Shown here in pieces: positions 8,261-18,935 of a DNA stretch of 64,000 nt. Under the pieces are notes generated by a model, which was not told where the DNA came from, did no database searches, and saw nothing but the letters and a program-made list of their open reading frames with translations. Both the position numbers and the translations under genes were made by a program. Position 1 is the stretch's first letter. Every line of letters begins with the position of its first letter. The DNA is from CADEED01 sp963839685 (GTDB lineage: Bacteria; Pseudomonadota; Gammaproteobacteria; Steroidobacterales; Steroidobacteraceae): positions 186,001 through 250,000 of the forward strand of contig CAWIVS010000008.1 in NCBI GenBank assembly GCA_963839685.1, in the 5' to 3' direction.

Positions 8261-9673
8261 CTACACGAATCCAAGATTGGTGTTCGAGAAGTTGCCGATG
8301 TTCGGGAGAATTCCGGGCAGTTCCGTGGGCGTACATCCGAACCACTGGGCGAGCGTCGCGCCGAACTCGTCCACGGACGTTGTGGGCAGCAACCTTCCCT
8401 CGCCGACCTGGTCGTCGGTTGAAATGGACACGTGTGGCGCGGTCCCGTAGAAACGCCCGCCCTTCACCGCACCACCCATCACGAAATGATGTGAACCCCA
8501 GCCGTGATCCGAGCCATCGGCATTCGACGCCAGGGTGCGACCGAAATCCGAGGCGGTGAAGGTCGTGACGTAGTGCGCAACGCCGAGTTCGACCGTGGCC
8601 GCATGGAACGCGCTCATGGCGCCGTCAAGCTGCGACATGAGTCGCGGATGAGCCCCCATGAGCGAGTTGTGATTGTCGAAGCCGCCGAGCGACACGAAGA
8701 ACACCTGGCGCTTCACGCCGAGCCTCGCGTTGGCGCCGATCAGCCGCGCCACCACCCGCAACTGCCTGGCGAGCAGATTGCCTGCCGGGAATTTTGTCGA
8801 CAGCTTCACGCGACTGAGCGCACTGTTGACCCTGCCCTCGAGCTCTATCGAGCGTCGCGTGACGGCGGTGCACGCGCTTTCCAATGCATGTGAGCTGTTG
8901 CGCGTGACGATGGTCTTCACCGCGTTGCGCAGGGGTCCGTCGAGCGCGGCGATGCGGATCGCACCGTTCGGACTGACCTGGTACTGCAGCGCATCCTGAC
9001 CCGCGACGAACAAGGCGTTGCTGCTCGCGGAAATGCAGGTGAGCTGGGAATTCGACGATCCGCTCGAAAGCGCCAGATCGCCGAGCCGCCCTCCCCAGCC
9101 GATGGTCGATCCTTCGCTGCCGTCAGACTGCCAGATGGATTGCTGATCGTTGTGCGAAAAGAGTTTGGGCGGCAGCGGATTGGCCACCCTGTCTGTGCTC
9201 AGGTACTGCGCCATGGTCGTCGGCTGGATCAACGGTCCCACGTTGAGCTGGATGGCGAGCCGGCCGCCATCGAACAACGACTTGAGCCCGGTGAGTTGCG
9301 GCGCCAATGCGTATTGGAGCCCGTCGGTGAGCACCGCCGCATCCAGCGGTGTCAGCGCCGTGGCGGCCAGATCCGCACGCGCGAGGGCGATACCATCCTC
9401 GCCTTCGCCGCCAGTGCCGGCGCGAATCTGGTGATACAGCGCGTAGTTAGCCGGATCATAGGGGACCAGCGTGTTGACGCAGTCATTACCGCCGTACAGG
9501 AATATGCACACCAGCGCCTTGTAATCGCTGGCGTCGAAGGCCGCGGCTTCGCCGATGGCGGCGAGGTTGATCGCCAGCGGCGTCGCCACGCCCAGCGCGG
9601 AGAGGTGCATGGCACGCTGCAGGACGACGCGGCGAGTCCAGAGCCGATTCCCGGCGGTCTTTGGCGGCTTCAT
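8261..9673 (-). CDS. DUF1501 family protein, Tat-exported
   Basis: A 470-residue protein with a twin-arginine leader (TRRVVLQ at residues 13-19, hydrophobic stretch and AxA-like cleavage site near 45). The start of the mature part, KALVCIFLYGGNDCVNTLVPYD, and the segments SDFGRTLASN and DHGWGSHHFVMGG are hallmarks of DUF1501, which belongs to the alkaline phosphatase/sulfatase superfamily fold, with its conserved Asp and His residues. Function is not established. The ATG overlaps the stop of the DUF1800 gene (ATGA), and the two families are commonly paired, so a shared exported function is likely. The reading frame is intact. Confidence 0.88.
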   Translation of the reverse strand: MKPPKTAGNRLWTRRVVLQRAMHLSALGVATPLAINLAAIGEAAAFDASDYKALVCIFLYGGNDCVNTLVPYDPANYALYHQIRAGTGGEGEDGIALARADLAATALTPLDAAVLTDGLQYALAPQLTGLKSLFDGGRLAIQLNVGPLIQPTTMAQYLSTDRVANPLPPKLFSHNDQQSIWQSDGSEGSTIGWGGRLGDLALSSGSSNSQLTCISASSNALFVAGQDALQYQVSPNGAIRIAALDGPLRNAVKTIVTRNSSHALESACTAVTRRSIELEGRVNSALSRVKLSTKFPAGNLLARQLRVVARLIGANARLGVKRQVFFVSLGGFDNHNSLMGAHPRLMSQLDGAMSAFHAATVELGVAHYVTTFTASDFGRTLASNADGSDHGWGSHHFVMGGAVKGGRFYGTAPHVSISTDDQVGEGRLLPTTSVDEFGATLAQWFGCTPTELPGILPNIGNFSNTNLGFV

Positions 9674-11547
9674 TTCTGCACCAGGTAGTCGGGAGAAATC
9701 AGGATGAGGAAACAGGCCGCGGCCAACATGTCGAGCTTGGCGCTGGCGCTGCTGGCTTCGGTGATGTTGAACGTCCTGAGCGCCGTCCTGAGTGCGTACA
9801 GCGTCTCGTCGGACAACTGGTTGGCGGTGAGCCGCAGGTTGAGCCACTCGATCACCGCCGGAACATCGTGCGCAATGGGCAGCAGCGTCGGTATAGATGG
9901 GTTTGACGTCCTCAATACCGTTGCGCGTCACACCTTGCATGAAGTTGATGTAGGCCACCGTGCTGGATTCGTGGTGCAGCTGGAACTCGGGCGCCTGCTT
10001 GCCAGCGGTCGCGATGGCGGTATTGGGTGGCATGTAGCCGGGCCGGAAGAAGTTGAACACCGAAGGCGAGCGCAGCGGGCTCTGGCTGAGCATGGTGTCG
10101 CTGCTCGACAGATCGTCGATCTGGTACGCGCCGTTTTCGGACGCGGCCTCCGCGGTGCGCGCCCAGTGCGCGAAGACGCACGATGGGCTCGCGCAGCTTG
10201 CCGAAAAACGTGTCAGCGGCGGTAGGCATGGCGCGCGCTTCCTCGTCCGTGAGAATCGCGGTCCAGACCGCCTTGAGATCACCGCGCACTCCTGACCCGT
10301 TGTTCCCGAACACCGTGGCGACTCGCTGCACGTAGGCCGGCGAAGGATTGCTGGTCACCAGGCGCTGGATCATCTGCCGCGCGAAGAACGGGGCGGTATT
10401 GTCGTGATAGAAGAGTCGGTCGAGCGCGATGTGCAAGGCATCCTGGCCGGGGGTTGTGCTGGTGATCTTCGTGCCGAGAAAGTTCACATCCAGCCTTGAA
10501 TGCCGGTAAGAGTTGAAATGCATGGGGTTGGTGGCGAAGTGCGTGCTCGGTACCGGGTTTCGCTCCCACTCGAGATCGACGTACGAGCCGCCATTGGATA
10601 GATAGTCCCAGTCGTAACCGGTGAAGACGCGGGCGAGGTTGGTGACGTCTTCCTGGCTGATGGATTCCTCCGGCTTGTTTTCGGCATCCAGTTTGGGCGT
10701 TCCGTCGGGATTGAGCGCATTCAGGCCGATCGTGAAGAGCTGCATGACCTCGCGCGCATAGTTTTCATCGGGCTGCCGGCCACTGGAGTTTTCCCTGAGC
10801 ATTTCCTCTGGTACTGAGAAAAAAACCCATCGCGGCATTGAGCGTGAGTGCGTCGAGCAACTGGCGGTAGTTGCCAAAGGCATTGGCGGTGAGCACATCC
10901 CAATAGCCTGCGATCAGGTACGAAGGATGCTGGAAGTTGAGGCCAGTCAGGGACACGACGAACAGTTCCGACAACGCGAGTGCCATGCGCTTGCGCATCT
11001 GGTCCGGCCCCGCGAGCAGCTGGTTCCAGATCATGTAATCGCCGGGCTCGCGCTGGCGGTAACGCTTTTCGGAATCGATGGTGCCGTGGCCACGCGAATC
11101 GAGCCAGGCGACGCCTGTCTCGCCGAGCGGTTCGTTGTAGCGCGCGTCGAGCCATGCGAGAAGGCCGCCGCTCTTGAGCGAGCTGATATCCGCATCGCTC
11201 ACCGAGAACTGGGCCTGCAATACGAAACGAACGGCCTCGGCATCGGTTGCCGGAACACTGTCCTGCGGCGCCGGCGGTAACGGGCCGGGTGCCGGCGGGG
11301 GCGGAATGGGCGTTGGAGGAACGGGTGGATCACGGGAGCCGCGCGAAGGCGAACCGCCTTCCTCTCCGCCGCCACACGAGCTCAACGCCAGCGCCGCCGC
11401 GGCCGCCAGCAGGCCCGCTGTCTGAGAATCGACCGACGTTGAGGGAGTTTCGGCGACTGGCGCCTGTTCGGCGCCCTCTTCGAGTTCCTGCACCAGACCT
11501 CCGTGTGCACCGCAAGATCGGCATCGCAGTCGCGCGAACCTGCGCAA
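9670..11547 (-). CDS. DUF1800 family lipoprotein, split by three frameshifts
   Basis: Restored length is about 625 residues. The N-terminus has a hydrophobic stretch ending in a lipobox (ALSSC), followed by a proline-rich linker and the DUF1800 domain with the conserved segments PDENYAREVMQLFTIGL, DVTNLARVFTGYDW and SPSVFNFFRPGYMPP; it ends SPDYLVQK. Three frame changes are needed: at the A7 run 10819-10825, near 10200 and near 9890. The first is repaired by removing one A. DUF1800 function is unknown; the gene is coupled to the Tat-exported DUF1501 gene. A shorter start at an in-frame GTG before VQELEEG is possible because the lipobox is far from the longest start. Confidence 0.82.
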
Positions 11548-11691
11548 TTCGCCGGCAAACGAGTGTAGTGCCTGGGAGTTAATGCGCAGGTATGAGCGCT
11601 AGGTCGTACACGCCCCGTCGCGAAATCACAACAGCGACGCTCGCGAGTGTTACCTTTCCGTAGCGACAAACCCAAAACATCGGCGGAAATC

Positions 11692-11699
11692 AAAGGAGG
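11692..11699 (+). promoter_or_regulatory. Strong ribosome binding site deciding the FAD-oxidase start
   Basis: AAAGGAGG lies eight bases before the ATG at 11707. It supports a start in the frame that encodes a twin-arginine leader, rather than the internal ATG at 11801 that begins the long open frame. Confidence 0.7.
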
Positions 11700-11706
11700 C
11701 TGCGAA

Positions 11707-13189
11707 ATGAGAAGACGAGACTTCATTTCCAGTTCCGTGGCGCTCATGGCGGCTCGGCCTGGCGCATTCGCGCTTCGCACGCGCGGCGGAATCCGCCGAC
11801 GTGCCTGCGGTTTCGCGCACCGGCGGCGCAGTCACTCTCAAGGCCGCGGACATCGACGATTTCCGCGCCCACCAGCGCGGAGCCGTGCTCACCCGCGCCA
11901 GCGAGGGTTACGAGGTTGCGCGGCGCGTCTGGAACGGCGCATTCGACCGTCATCCGGCGCTGATCGCGCGCTGCACCAGCGCCGCCGACGTGATCGGTGC
12001 GGTGCAGTTTGCCGCGAGCCACGATCTGCTGGTCGCGGTGCGCGGCGGCGGCCACAGCCTGCCGGGTTACTCGGTGTGCGAAGGTGGCATCATGATCGAC
12101 CTCGCGCCCATGCAAGGCGTGCGCGTCGATCCGCGGACGCGCGCCGCTCGCACCGAGCCCGGTGTGTTGTTAGGCGCGCTGGACCGCGAAACCCAGGCCT
12201 TCGGGCTGGTGGTGCCCGCCGGCACCGTCTCGCACACCGGCGTTGCGGGCCTCACGCTCGGCGGTGGCGTCGGTCGCCTGCAGCGAAAGTTCGGCCTCAC
12301 CATCGACAGCCTGGTCGGCGCGGACGTGGTCACCGCAAACGGCAAAATGGTTCAGGCCAGCGCCGAAGAGAATCCCGATTTGCTGTGGGCATTGCAGGGC
12401 GGCGGCGGCAACTTCGGCGTCGTGACTTCGTTCGAATTCCGCGCGCACGAGTTCGGCCGTGCCGCGGTCGCCGGCGATATCGTGTTTCCGATAGATCAGG
12501 CGCGCCGCGTGCTGGACGCCTTCGCCGACTACTGCAATACCGCGAGTGACGATCTGTGGATGGACCCCATGCTCGAATGCGACGCCCAAGGCCATCGGCA
12601 GCTCAATTTCATGATCTGCCACTGCGGCGATGCCGCCAGCGCCGCGAAGGACGTCGCCGCGATCCGCAAGTTCGGCAAGGCGGCGCGCGACACCGTCGCT
12701 GCAAAACCGTGGGTGGTCGTGCAATCGGAACACGACGGCGAATCGCCGCACGGCAATGGCTACTACATGTCGGGTGGCAGGATCACGAAGCTCATTCCCG
12801 CAATGCTCGACAATGCCGTCGAGAGCATCAAACTACCGGGAGCCGAACTCGGCAAGGTGAGCCTCACCCTGCACGGCGGTGAGGCCGCACGCCGCCCCGC
12901 TGCATCGACGGCCTACGCGTCGCGCGATGCCAGCCACAATTTCGTGGTGCGCGCCTCCTGGGCGGATCCCAAGCAGGCCGCCGCGCGAACCGCCTGGCAA
13001 AAGCAGACCTGGAAGGCGTTCGAGCCCTACTCGGTCGGTCTGTACGCGAACCTCAACGCCGCGGAAGCCGACGTCAAGGCGCGTTCCGCCTACGGCGAAA
13101 ACCTCGAGCGGCTGGTCGAGGTCAAGACCAAGTACGACCCGAAGAACCTGTTCCACCTCAATCCCAACATCACGCCACGCGTCGCGTGA
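11707..13189 (+). CDS. Tat-exported FAD-binding oxidoreductase (PCMH/BBE family)
   Basis: The ATG at 11707 begins a twin-arginine leader (RRRDFISSSVALM). A one-base frameshift around 11753-11757 (run cggcc) separates it from the long open frame that continues to 13189. The PCMH-type FAD domain shows VRGGGHSLPGYS, whose histidine is the expected covalent flavin attachment site, then GVAGLTLGGGVGRL and GGGGNFGVVTSFEF. The C-terminal berberine-bridge segment KNLFHLNPNI is present. A second cysteinyl flavin link is not evident. The family oxidises sugars, alcohols or alkaloid-like compounds with O2; the substrate here is unknown. Restored length about 493 residues. Confidence 0.85.
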
Positions 13190-13261
13190 GTGGAGCTGGT
13201 AGCGGATGCGCTGGTGCAGCTCAACCGCCGATCGTCCGGCGGAATGAGTTGGCGCGCCGCG

Positions 13262-14050
13262 TCAGTCCGACTTCGTTTCCTCGATCACCCGCCCGTTCAG
13301 CGGTTGCGTCGGTCGGCTGTTGTGCGCATAACGCGCTTCGAACGCCTTCAATTGCGCCGCGGAGACCTCTACCGGAGTCTTGAGCACGAACCAGCGTACG
13401 TGTTCGGTGCAAGGCGGCGTCGTGAGCGAGCCGTCAAACGTGTAGTAGCCGTGGTGCTCGGGCAGGAGCGTTTCCAAATTGACGGTCTTGCCCGCAACTG
13501 CAGTCTCGGCGGTACCCTTCGCCGGGATGTTGTCGAAGATCGGCTTGAGGAACTCGTTGGTCTTGCCCGTGCGGAACAGCACCGCGACCACTGCGAGCTC
13601 ACCCTTGGCATTCCTGTGCACCACATGCGCGACCATCGAGTATTGCTGGCCGCGTACGCGCTCCTCCGACGGGTCGTGGAAATGCACTTGCAGGAAGTCG
13701 TAGTGTTCATTGCCGACGTTGAGGCCGCCGCTGCCGTTCGCCGCATTGACCTGGAAAGAATGGCCGGTATCAGTCACCTTGAGCGGCACATCCTTGTAGT
13801 CGAACTTCAGCTCGGGCAGATCCTTGACGACGGTTATCCCGATGTCGATCGGCGACTGGCGCTTGCCGAGGCCGCAAGTCTCAAACAAAGGATCCTCGGA
13901 CCCCCAGTGTTCGGGTCCGGTTTCACCCGCATAGCTCCAGTGATGTGCCGCGGCCTCCTCCGCGTGCGTCACGACACCGAGGCACAGGGCGGCTCCACAA
14001 ACGTACGCCCACGTGAGCAGACCAATTGACGCAAGCCTGGTATTGGTCAT
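13262..14050 (-). CDS. Alpha-class carbonic anhydrase, periplasmic
   Basis: A 262-residue protein with a signal peptide (residues 1-31, cleavage after THA). The zinc ligands are visible as LQVHFHDPSE (two His) and MVAHVVHRN (third His); the gatekeeper region is SLTTPPCTEHVRW. KRQSPIDI near the N-terminus is also diagnostic. It hydrates CO2 to bicarbonate in the periplasm. The gene is intact and convergent with the FAD oxidase, 72 bases apart. Confidence 0.95.
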   Translation of the reverse strand: MTNTRLASIGLLTWAYVCGAALCLGVVTHAEEAAAHHWSYAGETGPEHWGSEDPLFETCGLGKRQSPIDIGITVVKDLPELKFDYKDVPLKVTDTGHSFQVNAANGSGGLNVGNEHYDFLQVHFHDPSEERVRGQQYSMVAHVVHRNAKGELAVVAVLFRTGKTNEFLKPIFDNIPAKGTAETAVAGKTVNLETLLPEHHGYYTFDGSLTTPPCTEHVRWFVLKTPVEVSAAQLKAFEARYAHNSRPTQPLNGRVIEETKSD

Positions 14051-14145
14051 GGCGAGCTCCGGAATGGATTTGGCCTCGGCGGGGATTCGGTCCCGCTAGA
14101 AATACCAGATATGCCGCGCCGACAAATGAAGAAGCTGTAACCCGA

Positions 14146-14512
14146 TCAGCGCCCCATGCGCCGCTGGTAAGCGCGCGTCAGGTGCTCCTTCAGGTTTGCA
14201 TCCTGGGACGAAGATCCTCCGGTCACTGCGAAGCCGACCTGGATTGACTCGTCGGGCTGCGGAACCAGCGTGATCGACACTTTGGACGAACCCTGTTCGC
14301 CGCGCAGGGTCCCGCTCGCACGGTCTTCATAGCGTAATCCGGACGGACACGTCGGAGGCCGCACCCCGGGCCGCCTGCCATGACTGTTCGAATCTCTCAG
14401 ACATGGGCCGGCCAGGAACGGTCGTGGGCGTTGGGGGTGTGGTGTAGCAGCCCTGCAGCATGACGAGAGCCACGAGAGCGATACCACTGGCAAGAGTCCT
14501 GAGGTTAGTCAT
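14146..14512 (-). CDS. Small lipoprotein of unknown function, one frameshift
   Basis: The ATG at 14512 starts a lipoprotein leader (ALVMLQGCYTTPP, lipobox LQGC). The first frame continues as RFEQSWQAARGAASD, then the protein continues in another frame with VSITLVPQPDESIQVGFAVTGG and ends RAYQRRMGR. The shift lies near 14330-14350. Restored length about 121 residues. No family recognised; the conserved look is only the lipobox and a beta-rich C-terminal part. Confidence 0.55.
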
Positions 14513-14579
14513 GTTGTTTATTTCGCTTTGGTCACGGGCTCGCGGGAAGCCGGAGACCGAGTCTAACAGCGGTTCCGCG

Positions 14580-15167
14580 TCAGTCCACGAGTTCATAGGC
14601 CAGCGGTTTCGGCGCTGCGCCACCATTACACATCGACGCTGGGCATGCCGACAGCGCGATCACCAGGTCCATCTCCGCGCGCACTACCAGCGAGTCGCCC
14701 GCGCGCGAGCGCGGCGGTTCAAAAGCCAAACTTCCGTCTGCGGCAACATTCGCGACCATGAAGAAATTGAACGCCGTCGGGAGCGGCGCGGCCTCGACGC
14801 CGAGTTCGCGCAATGCGGTGATCAGATTGTCGTGGCAGTTAGGGTGATACCCGGTGATCCCGTACTGTTTGCGATACATCTCGACGGTGCACGAGGCATA
14901 CAAAAAATCATGCCGGCCCACATCGTCCCCAACGATGGTGAGCATCGGGTTGCTGCGGTCGGACCAGAGCACGTCGCCGGTGGACAAGTAGATCTTGCCG
15001 TCGTAATCGAATGTGCGCCCGTTCGACAGTCGTTCGCGCCCGTCAGGCGAGAACGCCATGAGATCACCGGATTGTCCACCCTCGGGATCGATGATCCGCA
15101 AGAGCTGTCCGCGCCCGAATCTCAAGCCCGCGCCGCCGCCTGCCGCGATGAAGTGTCGCTCGAACAT
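14580..15167 (-). CDS. DUF1989 (urea carboxylase-associated) family protein
   Basis: A 195-residue soluble protein. The segments GYHPNCHDNL and SACPASMCNGG, with clustered Cys and His, and a C-terminal PKPLAYELVD are typical of DUF1989, the family found beside urea carboxylase and aminomethyltransferase genes. Its biochemical role is not settled. The start at 15167 is chosen because the domain begins there; a longer open frame extends upstream without family similarity. No urea carboxylase gene is visible in this window. Confidence 0.8.
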   Translation of the reverse strand: MFERHFIAAGGGAGLRFGRGQLLRIIDPEGGQSGDLMAFSPDGRERLSNGRTFDYDGKIYLSTGDVLWSDRSNPMLTIVGDDVGRHDFLYASCTVEMYRKQYGITGYHPNCHDNLITALRELGVEAAPLPTAFNFFMVANVAADGSLAFEPPRSRAGDSLVVRAEMDLVIALSACPASMCNGGAAPKPLAYELVD

Positions 15168-15278
15168 GATTTGCCCCCGATCACTTTGAGGATCGCCTGC
15201 AATCTTTGCAGTTTGTCGATCGACAGATCCATCGGGATGGCGTGGTCTGGCCATCCGGGGCTGCGAAGCAGGGTCGGG

Positions 15279-17855
15279 TTATTTTTTCGCGACGATTGGG
15301 TGCCTCGCCGTTTCCAGCGTCGGGGCACACAGGTCCTGTTCGCCCTGCATGCGATCCACGAGACCGCCTGCGACCACGGTCGCGCCGCCGGTCGCTGCGG
15401 CGAGCGCACCCGACGCCACGCCTTTCGCGCCCACGCCAATCTTCGGGCTTGCCAATGTTCCTTCGAGCCGGATGAGCGGGTTGGTGAACATGCCCGGACT
15501 CACGCCAATGCCTTTGCGCGGGCGCGTGTTGAAGTCGAGCATCAACTTCTCGGTGTGCAGGTCGATGGTGCCCTCGGCAGTGATGGTGACCTTTTCGGTC
15601 TGCACCAGCACCGGCTGCACGGTGACCTTGCCATCGACGATTTCGGCGCGCGCGATGGTGCAGTCGAGCTTCATGAACGGATCTTCCTTGGCGAAGGGAT
15701 TGAGCTTCGCGCCCAGTTGCGACACGACACCGCTGCCGTACGCACTGATGAAGCCGCTCTTGGTCCGGCCCGCGCCCTGAGTGAACAGGAGTTGTCCGTT
15801 CGCGCCCGCCGCCAGCTGCCGTGGCGAGCTGCCGTGGATCTTGATGTTCATCGCCATGCCGAGCGGCGGCACATCCGCGGGCGGGATCTCTGCGCTGCCG
15901 ATGCTTGCCCGCACGTTGCTGATGTCGAATTTCATGTCGAGATTGACCGTGCCATCGTCGGCAGGAACCAGCGTCCCGGCGCCCTGCATCGTGCCCTCAT
16001 GCGCGCCCGCCGCGCGCAGGTCGAACGTCAGCTTTCCGTGATCCGCCCGCAGGTTGGTGTCGAGGTTCTTGAGTGACCGATCGCCGAGCACCAGCTCGCC
16101 GAAGGCCAGGTGCACTTTCGCGTCGGTGTCCTTCATCTTTTTGAGGTCCAGCGGCTTCTCGCTGAACACGAACTGTTCCTTCGGTTCCTTTGATTCCTTC
16201 GGCGGCGCGGGTGGCGGCGGCGCCTTCTTGCCATCGGCCGTTTCGGTTTTCTTTTCCTGCGGGAAGAAGGGCGTCAGGTCCACGCGCGGCGACGACAGCT
16301 GCGCCTCGATGCGCTTGCCGCTCAACAGCATCGAACCTGCCAACTGAGTCTTGCCCAGGGTGGCCTGCAGATCTTTCAGTTCGATACGGTCCTTCGCGGA
16401 CTCGAAGCCACCACTGGCCGCGACCTGCAACTCCGGCCAGGTGTCTTTCAATTTCTTGAGGCTGGCGGCCGCCACTTCGAATTTCAGCGCGACCTTCCGG
16501 TCTTGCCCGTGGGCCACATGCTGCCGTTGGCGCGCACCGAAGCACCGGCGATGGTTGGCGGTCACCGAATCAAACTTGAGCTCCTTGCGTGACCAGACCG
16601 TGTGCCCCGAGACTTTGAGCGGCGCTGCGGGCACACCGCTGACGTCGAACGCCTTGGCAAGCCGTGCCGCATCGGCTGCCGTCGCTTCGAACTTGAGGTT
16701 GGATCCGATCAGGCTGCGCGACTTGAGCGTGCCCTGCACGCTGGCGGTGAGATCGGCGAGCTTCGCCTTGAGATCCAACTGCCGGTACTTTCCGGCATCT
16801 TTTATCCGTGTGTCGATCTGCATTGGCCCGGTGGCGATTACCGGCAGCTTGAGCGCCTCGAGCACGGCACCGATTTCCGTGTGCTCGACCTTGAGCGTCA
16901 GGTCGGCGCCGACCAGGCTGAGTTCCTTCAGCGTGCCTTTCGTGCTGGCGGTGAGATTGCCAACCTTCGCATTGAAATCCAGGTTCGTCAGCGCGCCGGC
17001 ATCCTTCATTCGCCCATCGATCTGCATCGTCCCGCTGGCGACGACCGGAACTTCCAGCTTCCTGAGCATGCTACCCAATTCCGGGTGTTCGACCTTGAGC
17101 GTCAAGTCAGCACCGTCGAGCGGATCCAGCTTGCCGACAACTCCGTTGATGTCCATCGCCAGCTTGCCCAGGGACACCTGCATGTGCGCGCGCATATCGC
17201 TGGCCGACAACAGTGATTTCAGCGGACCCATCTCACCCTTCAACGCCATGGGGTAAACATCGAGCGCGCCCTGCCCGTCCAGTGCCAGCAGCTCCTCTCG
17301 TCCAGGTGTGATGGTCAATTTGTCCAGCTGCAGCATGCGATCGGACTTTTTGGCTTCGCGATACGTGAGTCGCACGTTGTTCAGCTGTGCGCTGCGGATG
17401 ACCACCGGGACCTCGACCGCTCCCTCGACTTCTTCTTCCTCTACTTCTTCTTCCGCCTCGAGCCCACTCATCACCCAGTTACCCTTGCCATCGGGACCCT
17501 TCTCCAGCAACACGGTCGCGTCGCTGAGTTCAAACAAGCGGACATCGGGCGGCCCCGAGATCAGCGACCAGAAATCAATCTTGGCGGCGACTTTGCCGAT
17601 CTCGACCATCTGCGGTTGAGACCCTCCAGGGACGTTGCCCAGTCGGACGCGTTCGGCGCTCACATCGATGACCGGAATCAGCCTCACCTTGAGTGGACCT
17701 TCGATCACGAAGGGGCGTCCGATGGTTTTCGTGACGAACGCTTCGATGCGGCCTTTGTGCCGACCGAGATCGGCAAAAGCGACGTAGAGCACGACGACAA
17801 GCAAAGCGGCACCTACGATGCCAAAGAAGACACCGAAGATGCGTTTAAGAGACAT
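15279..17855 (-). CDS. AsmA-family envelope protein with internal repeats
   Basis: An 858-residue protein anchored by one N-terminal membrane helix (residues 8-28) with the AsmA N-terminal segment KTIGRPFVIEGPLKVRLIP. Two tandem units of about 75 residues follow, each beginning GADLTLKVEH and each holding a GxMQID motif (about residues 245-390). A Pro/Lys-rich linker near 530-560 precedes the conserved C-terminal AsmA region. AsmA-like proteins are long periplasmic bridges that affect outer-membrane lipid transport. Between about 16497 and 16557 roughly 20 codons are read out of frame because two compensating one-base changes flank them. Confidence 0.85.
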   Translation of the reverse strand: MSLKRIFGVFFGIVGAALLVVVLYVAFADLGRHKGRIEAFVTKTIGRPFVIEGPLKVRLIPVIDVSAERVRLGNVPGGSQPQMVEIGKVAAKIDFWSLISGPPDVRLFELSDATVLLEKGPDGKGNWVMSGLEAEEEVEEEEVEGAVEVPVVIRSAQLNNVRLTYREAKKSDRMLQLDKLTITPGREELLALDGQGALDVYPMALKGEMGPLKSLLSASDMRAHMQVSLGKLAMDINGVVGKLDPLDGADLTLKVEHPELGSMLRKLEVPVVASGTMQIDGRMKDAGALTNLDFNAKVGNLTASTKGTLKELSLVGADLTLKVEHTEIGAVLEALKLPVIATGPMQIDTRIKDAGKYRQLDLKAKLADLTASVQGTLKSRSLIGSNLKFEATAADAARLAKAFDVSGVPAAPLKVSGHTVWSRKELKFDSVTANHRRCFGARQRQHVAHGQDRKVALKFEVAAASLKKLKDTWPELQVAASGGFESAKDRIELKDLQATLGKTQLAGSMLLSGKRIEAQLSSPRVDLTPFFPQEKKTETADGKKAPPPPAPPKESKEPKEQFVFSEKPLDLKKMKDTDAKVHLAFGELVLGDRSLKNLDTNLRADHGKLTFDLRAAGAHEGTMQGAGTLVPADDGTVNLDMKFDISNVRASIGSAEIPPADVPPLGMAMNIKIHGSSPRQLAAGANGQLLFTQGAGRTKSGFISAYGSGVVSQLGAKLNPFAKEDPFMKLDCTIARAEIVDGKVTVQPVLVQTEKVTITAEGTIDLHTEKLMLDFNTRPRKGIGVSPGMFTNPLIRLEGTLASPKIGVGAKGVASGALAAATGGATVVAGGLVDRMQGEQDLCAPTLETARHPIVAKK

Positions 17856-18035
17856 GGGAACGACTCTCGGAGTAAGGGGAGACGAAATCAGGCATCGTGA
17901 CCCGGCAGCAGCAAACAGTTAGCCGCTTCACTGCCGCGGTGCACCGCATTGCAGCGTATATCCACATCCAGGGAGTGCGCCTATGGGATCAAAGCGCAGT
18001 TGACGAAACGATTCCCGTCAGCCTCCACGCCACTT

Positions 18036-18935
18036 TCACAGCCACCGTCGGTCCGCGGTGAAATCGATCGTGAGCCAGAAAGTTGGCGTGCCCGCATTGA
18101 GTCGCTGCGAAACCTCGCTCCGGATCGCGTCCGCCGTGGCGATATCGATTCGGGATTCCGGGGACACCAGTACATGGATCTCGACAAAGCTGCCGCGACC
18201 CGCCTTCGCGATGTAACTCGAATACTCGAGAAATTGCCGTTCCTTCACGACACCGTCCATGACGGCTTGAACCCGGGCGTCGAGCTCGTTCGGGGCTACC
18301 TGCAGGACATCGCTCATGGAACGCCACAATCCAATCAGCGGCATGGGCAACATGATGAGCGCCATGGTGAGTAGCGCGATGGCATCCAGATAGGGGATCC
18401 AGTCTGCAAATGAAGTACCCGCGAGCACCGTGGCCATGGCAAAGCCGATCAAGAGTCCCAGGCTCAGGCATGCGCTCACCAGCCAGCTGCGTGCGTCGAC
18501 TTTGAGCATCGGTGATTGAAGTGCCTTGGCACGCCTGCTCAGCAGCAGCGTCATCGTCAGCCCGATGACGCAGAGAATGCCGGCCCAGGCCGCCGCTCGG
18601 CCGTACTCCACCTCATGACCGCCACCGGCCAGCGTCTTTACGGCATCGATCCCGGCATAGACGCAGGCCATCGCCAGGATGGCGTCGCGCAACACGGCCA
18701 CCAGCGGTTCGAGATGCCAGAAGCCATACTGGAACCGATGAGTCGTCCCCCGGGCGATCAGTTTCACCACCAGCAGCGACACGACCGTCGGCACAACGTC
18801 GACGAAGCTGTACATGCCATCGAAGATGATGGCCTGAGAATTGGTGACGAGGCCGCTCGCGACACCGAGCACGCCCAGGAATACCGTCAGGGCGATTGAA
18901 AACTTGAGCGTGCTTTGTTCTGTGTTCGCTGGCAT
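18036..18935 (-). CDS. Cation diffusion facilitator (CDF) transporter
   Basis: A 299-residue protein with six predicted membrane helices followed by a cytoplasmic ferredoxin-like domain (about 205-299). The TM2 metal site FDGMYSFVD and a TM5 Asp (KVDARSWLVSA) are visible, and the second helix region is followed by HRFQYGFWHLEPL as in the family. It should export a divalent metal in exchange for protons; the typical TM5 histidine is replaced by Asp, which points away from a strict zinc site. Intact frame. Confidence 0.88.
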   Translation of the reverse strand: MPANTEQSTLKFSIALTVFLGVLGVASGLVTNSQAIIFDGMYSFVDVVPTVVSLLVVKLIARGTTHRFQYGFWHLEPLVAVLRDAILAMACVYAGIDAVKTLAGGGHEVEYGRAAAWAGILCVIGLTMTLLLSRRAKALQSPMLKVDARSWLVSACLSLGLLIGFAMATVLAGTSFADWIPYLDAIALLTMALIMLPMPLIGLWRSMSDVLQVAPNELDARVQAVMDGVVKERQFLEYSSYIAKAGRGSFVEIHVLVSPESRIDIATADAIRSEVSQRLNAGTPTFWLTIDFTADRRWL

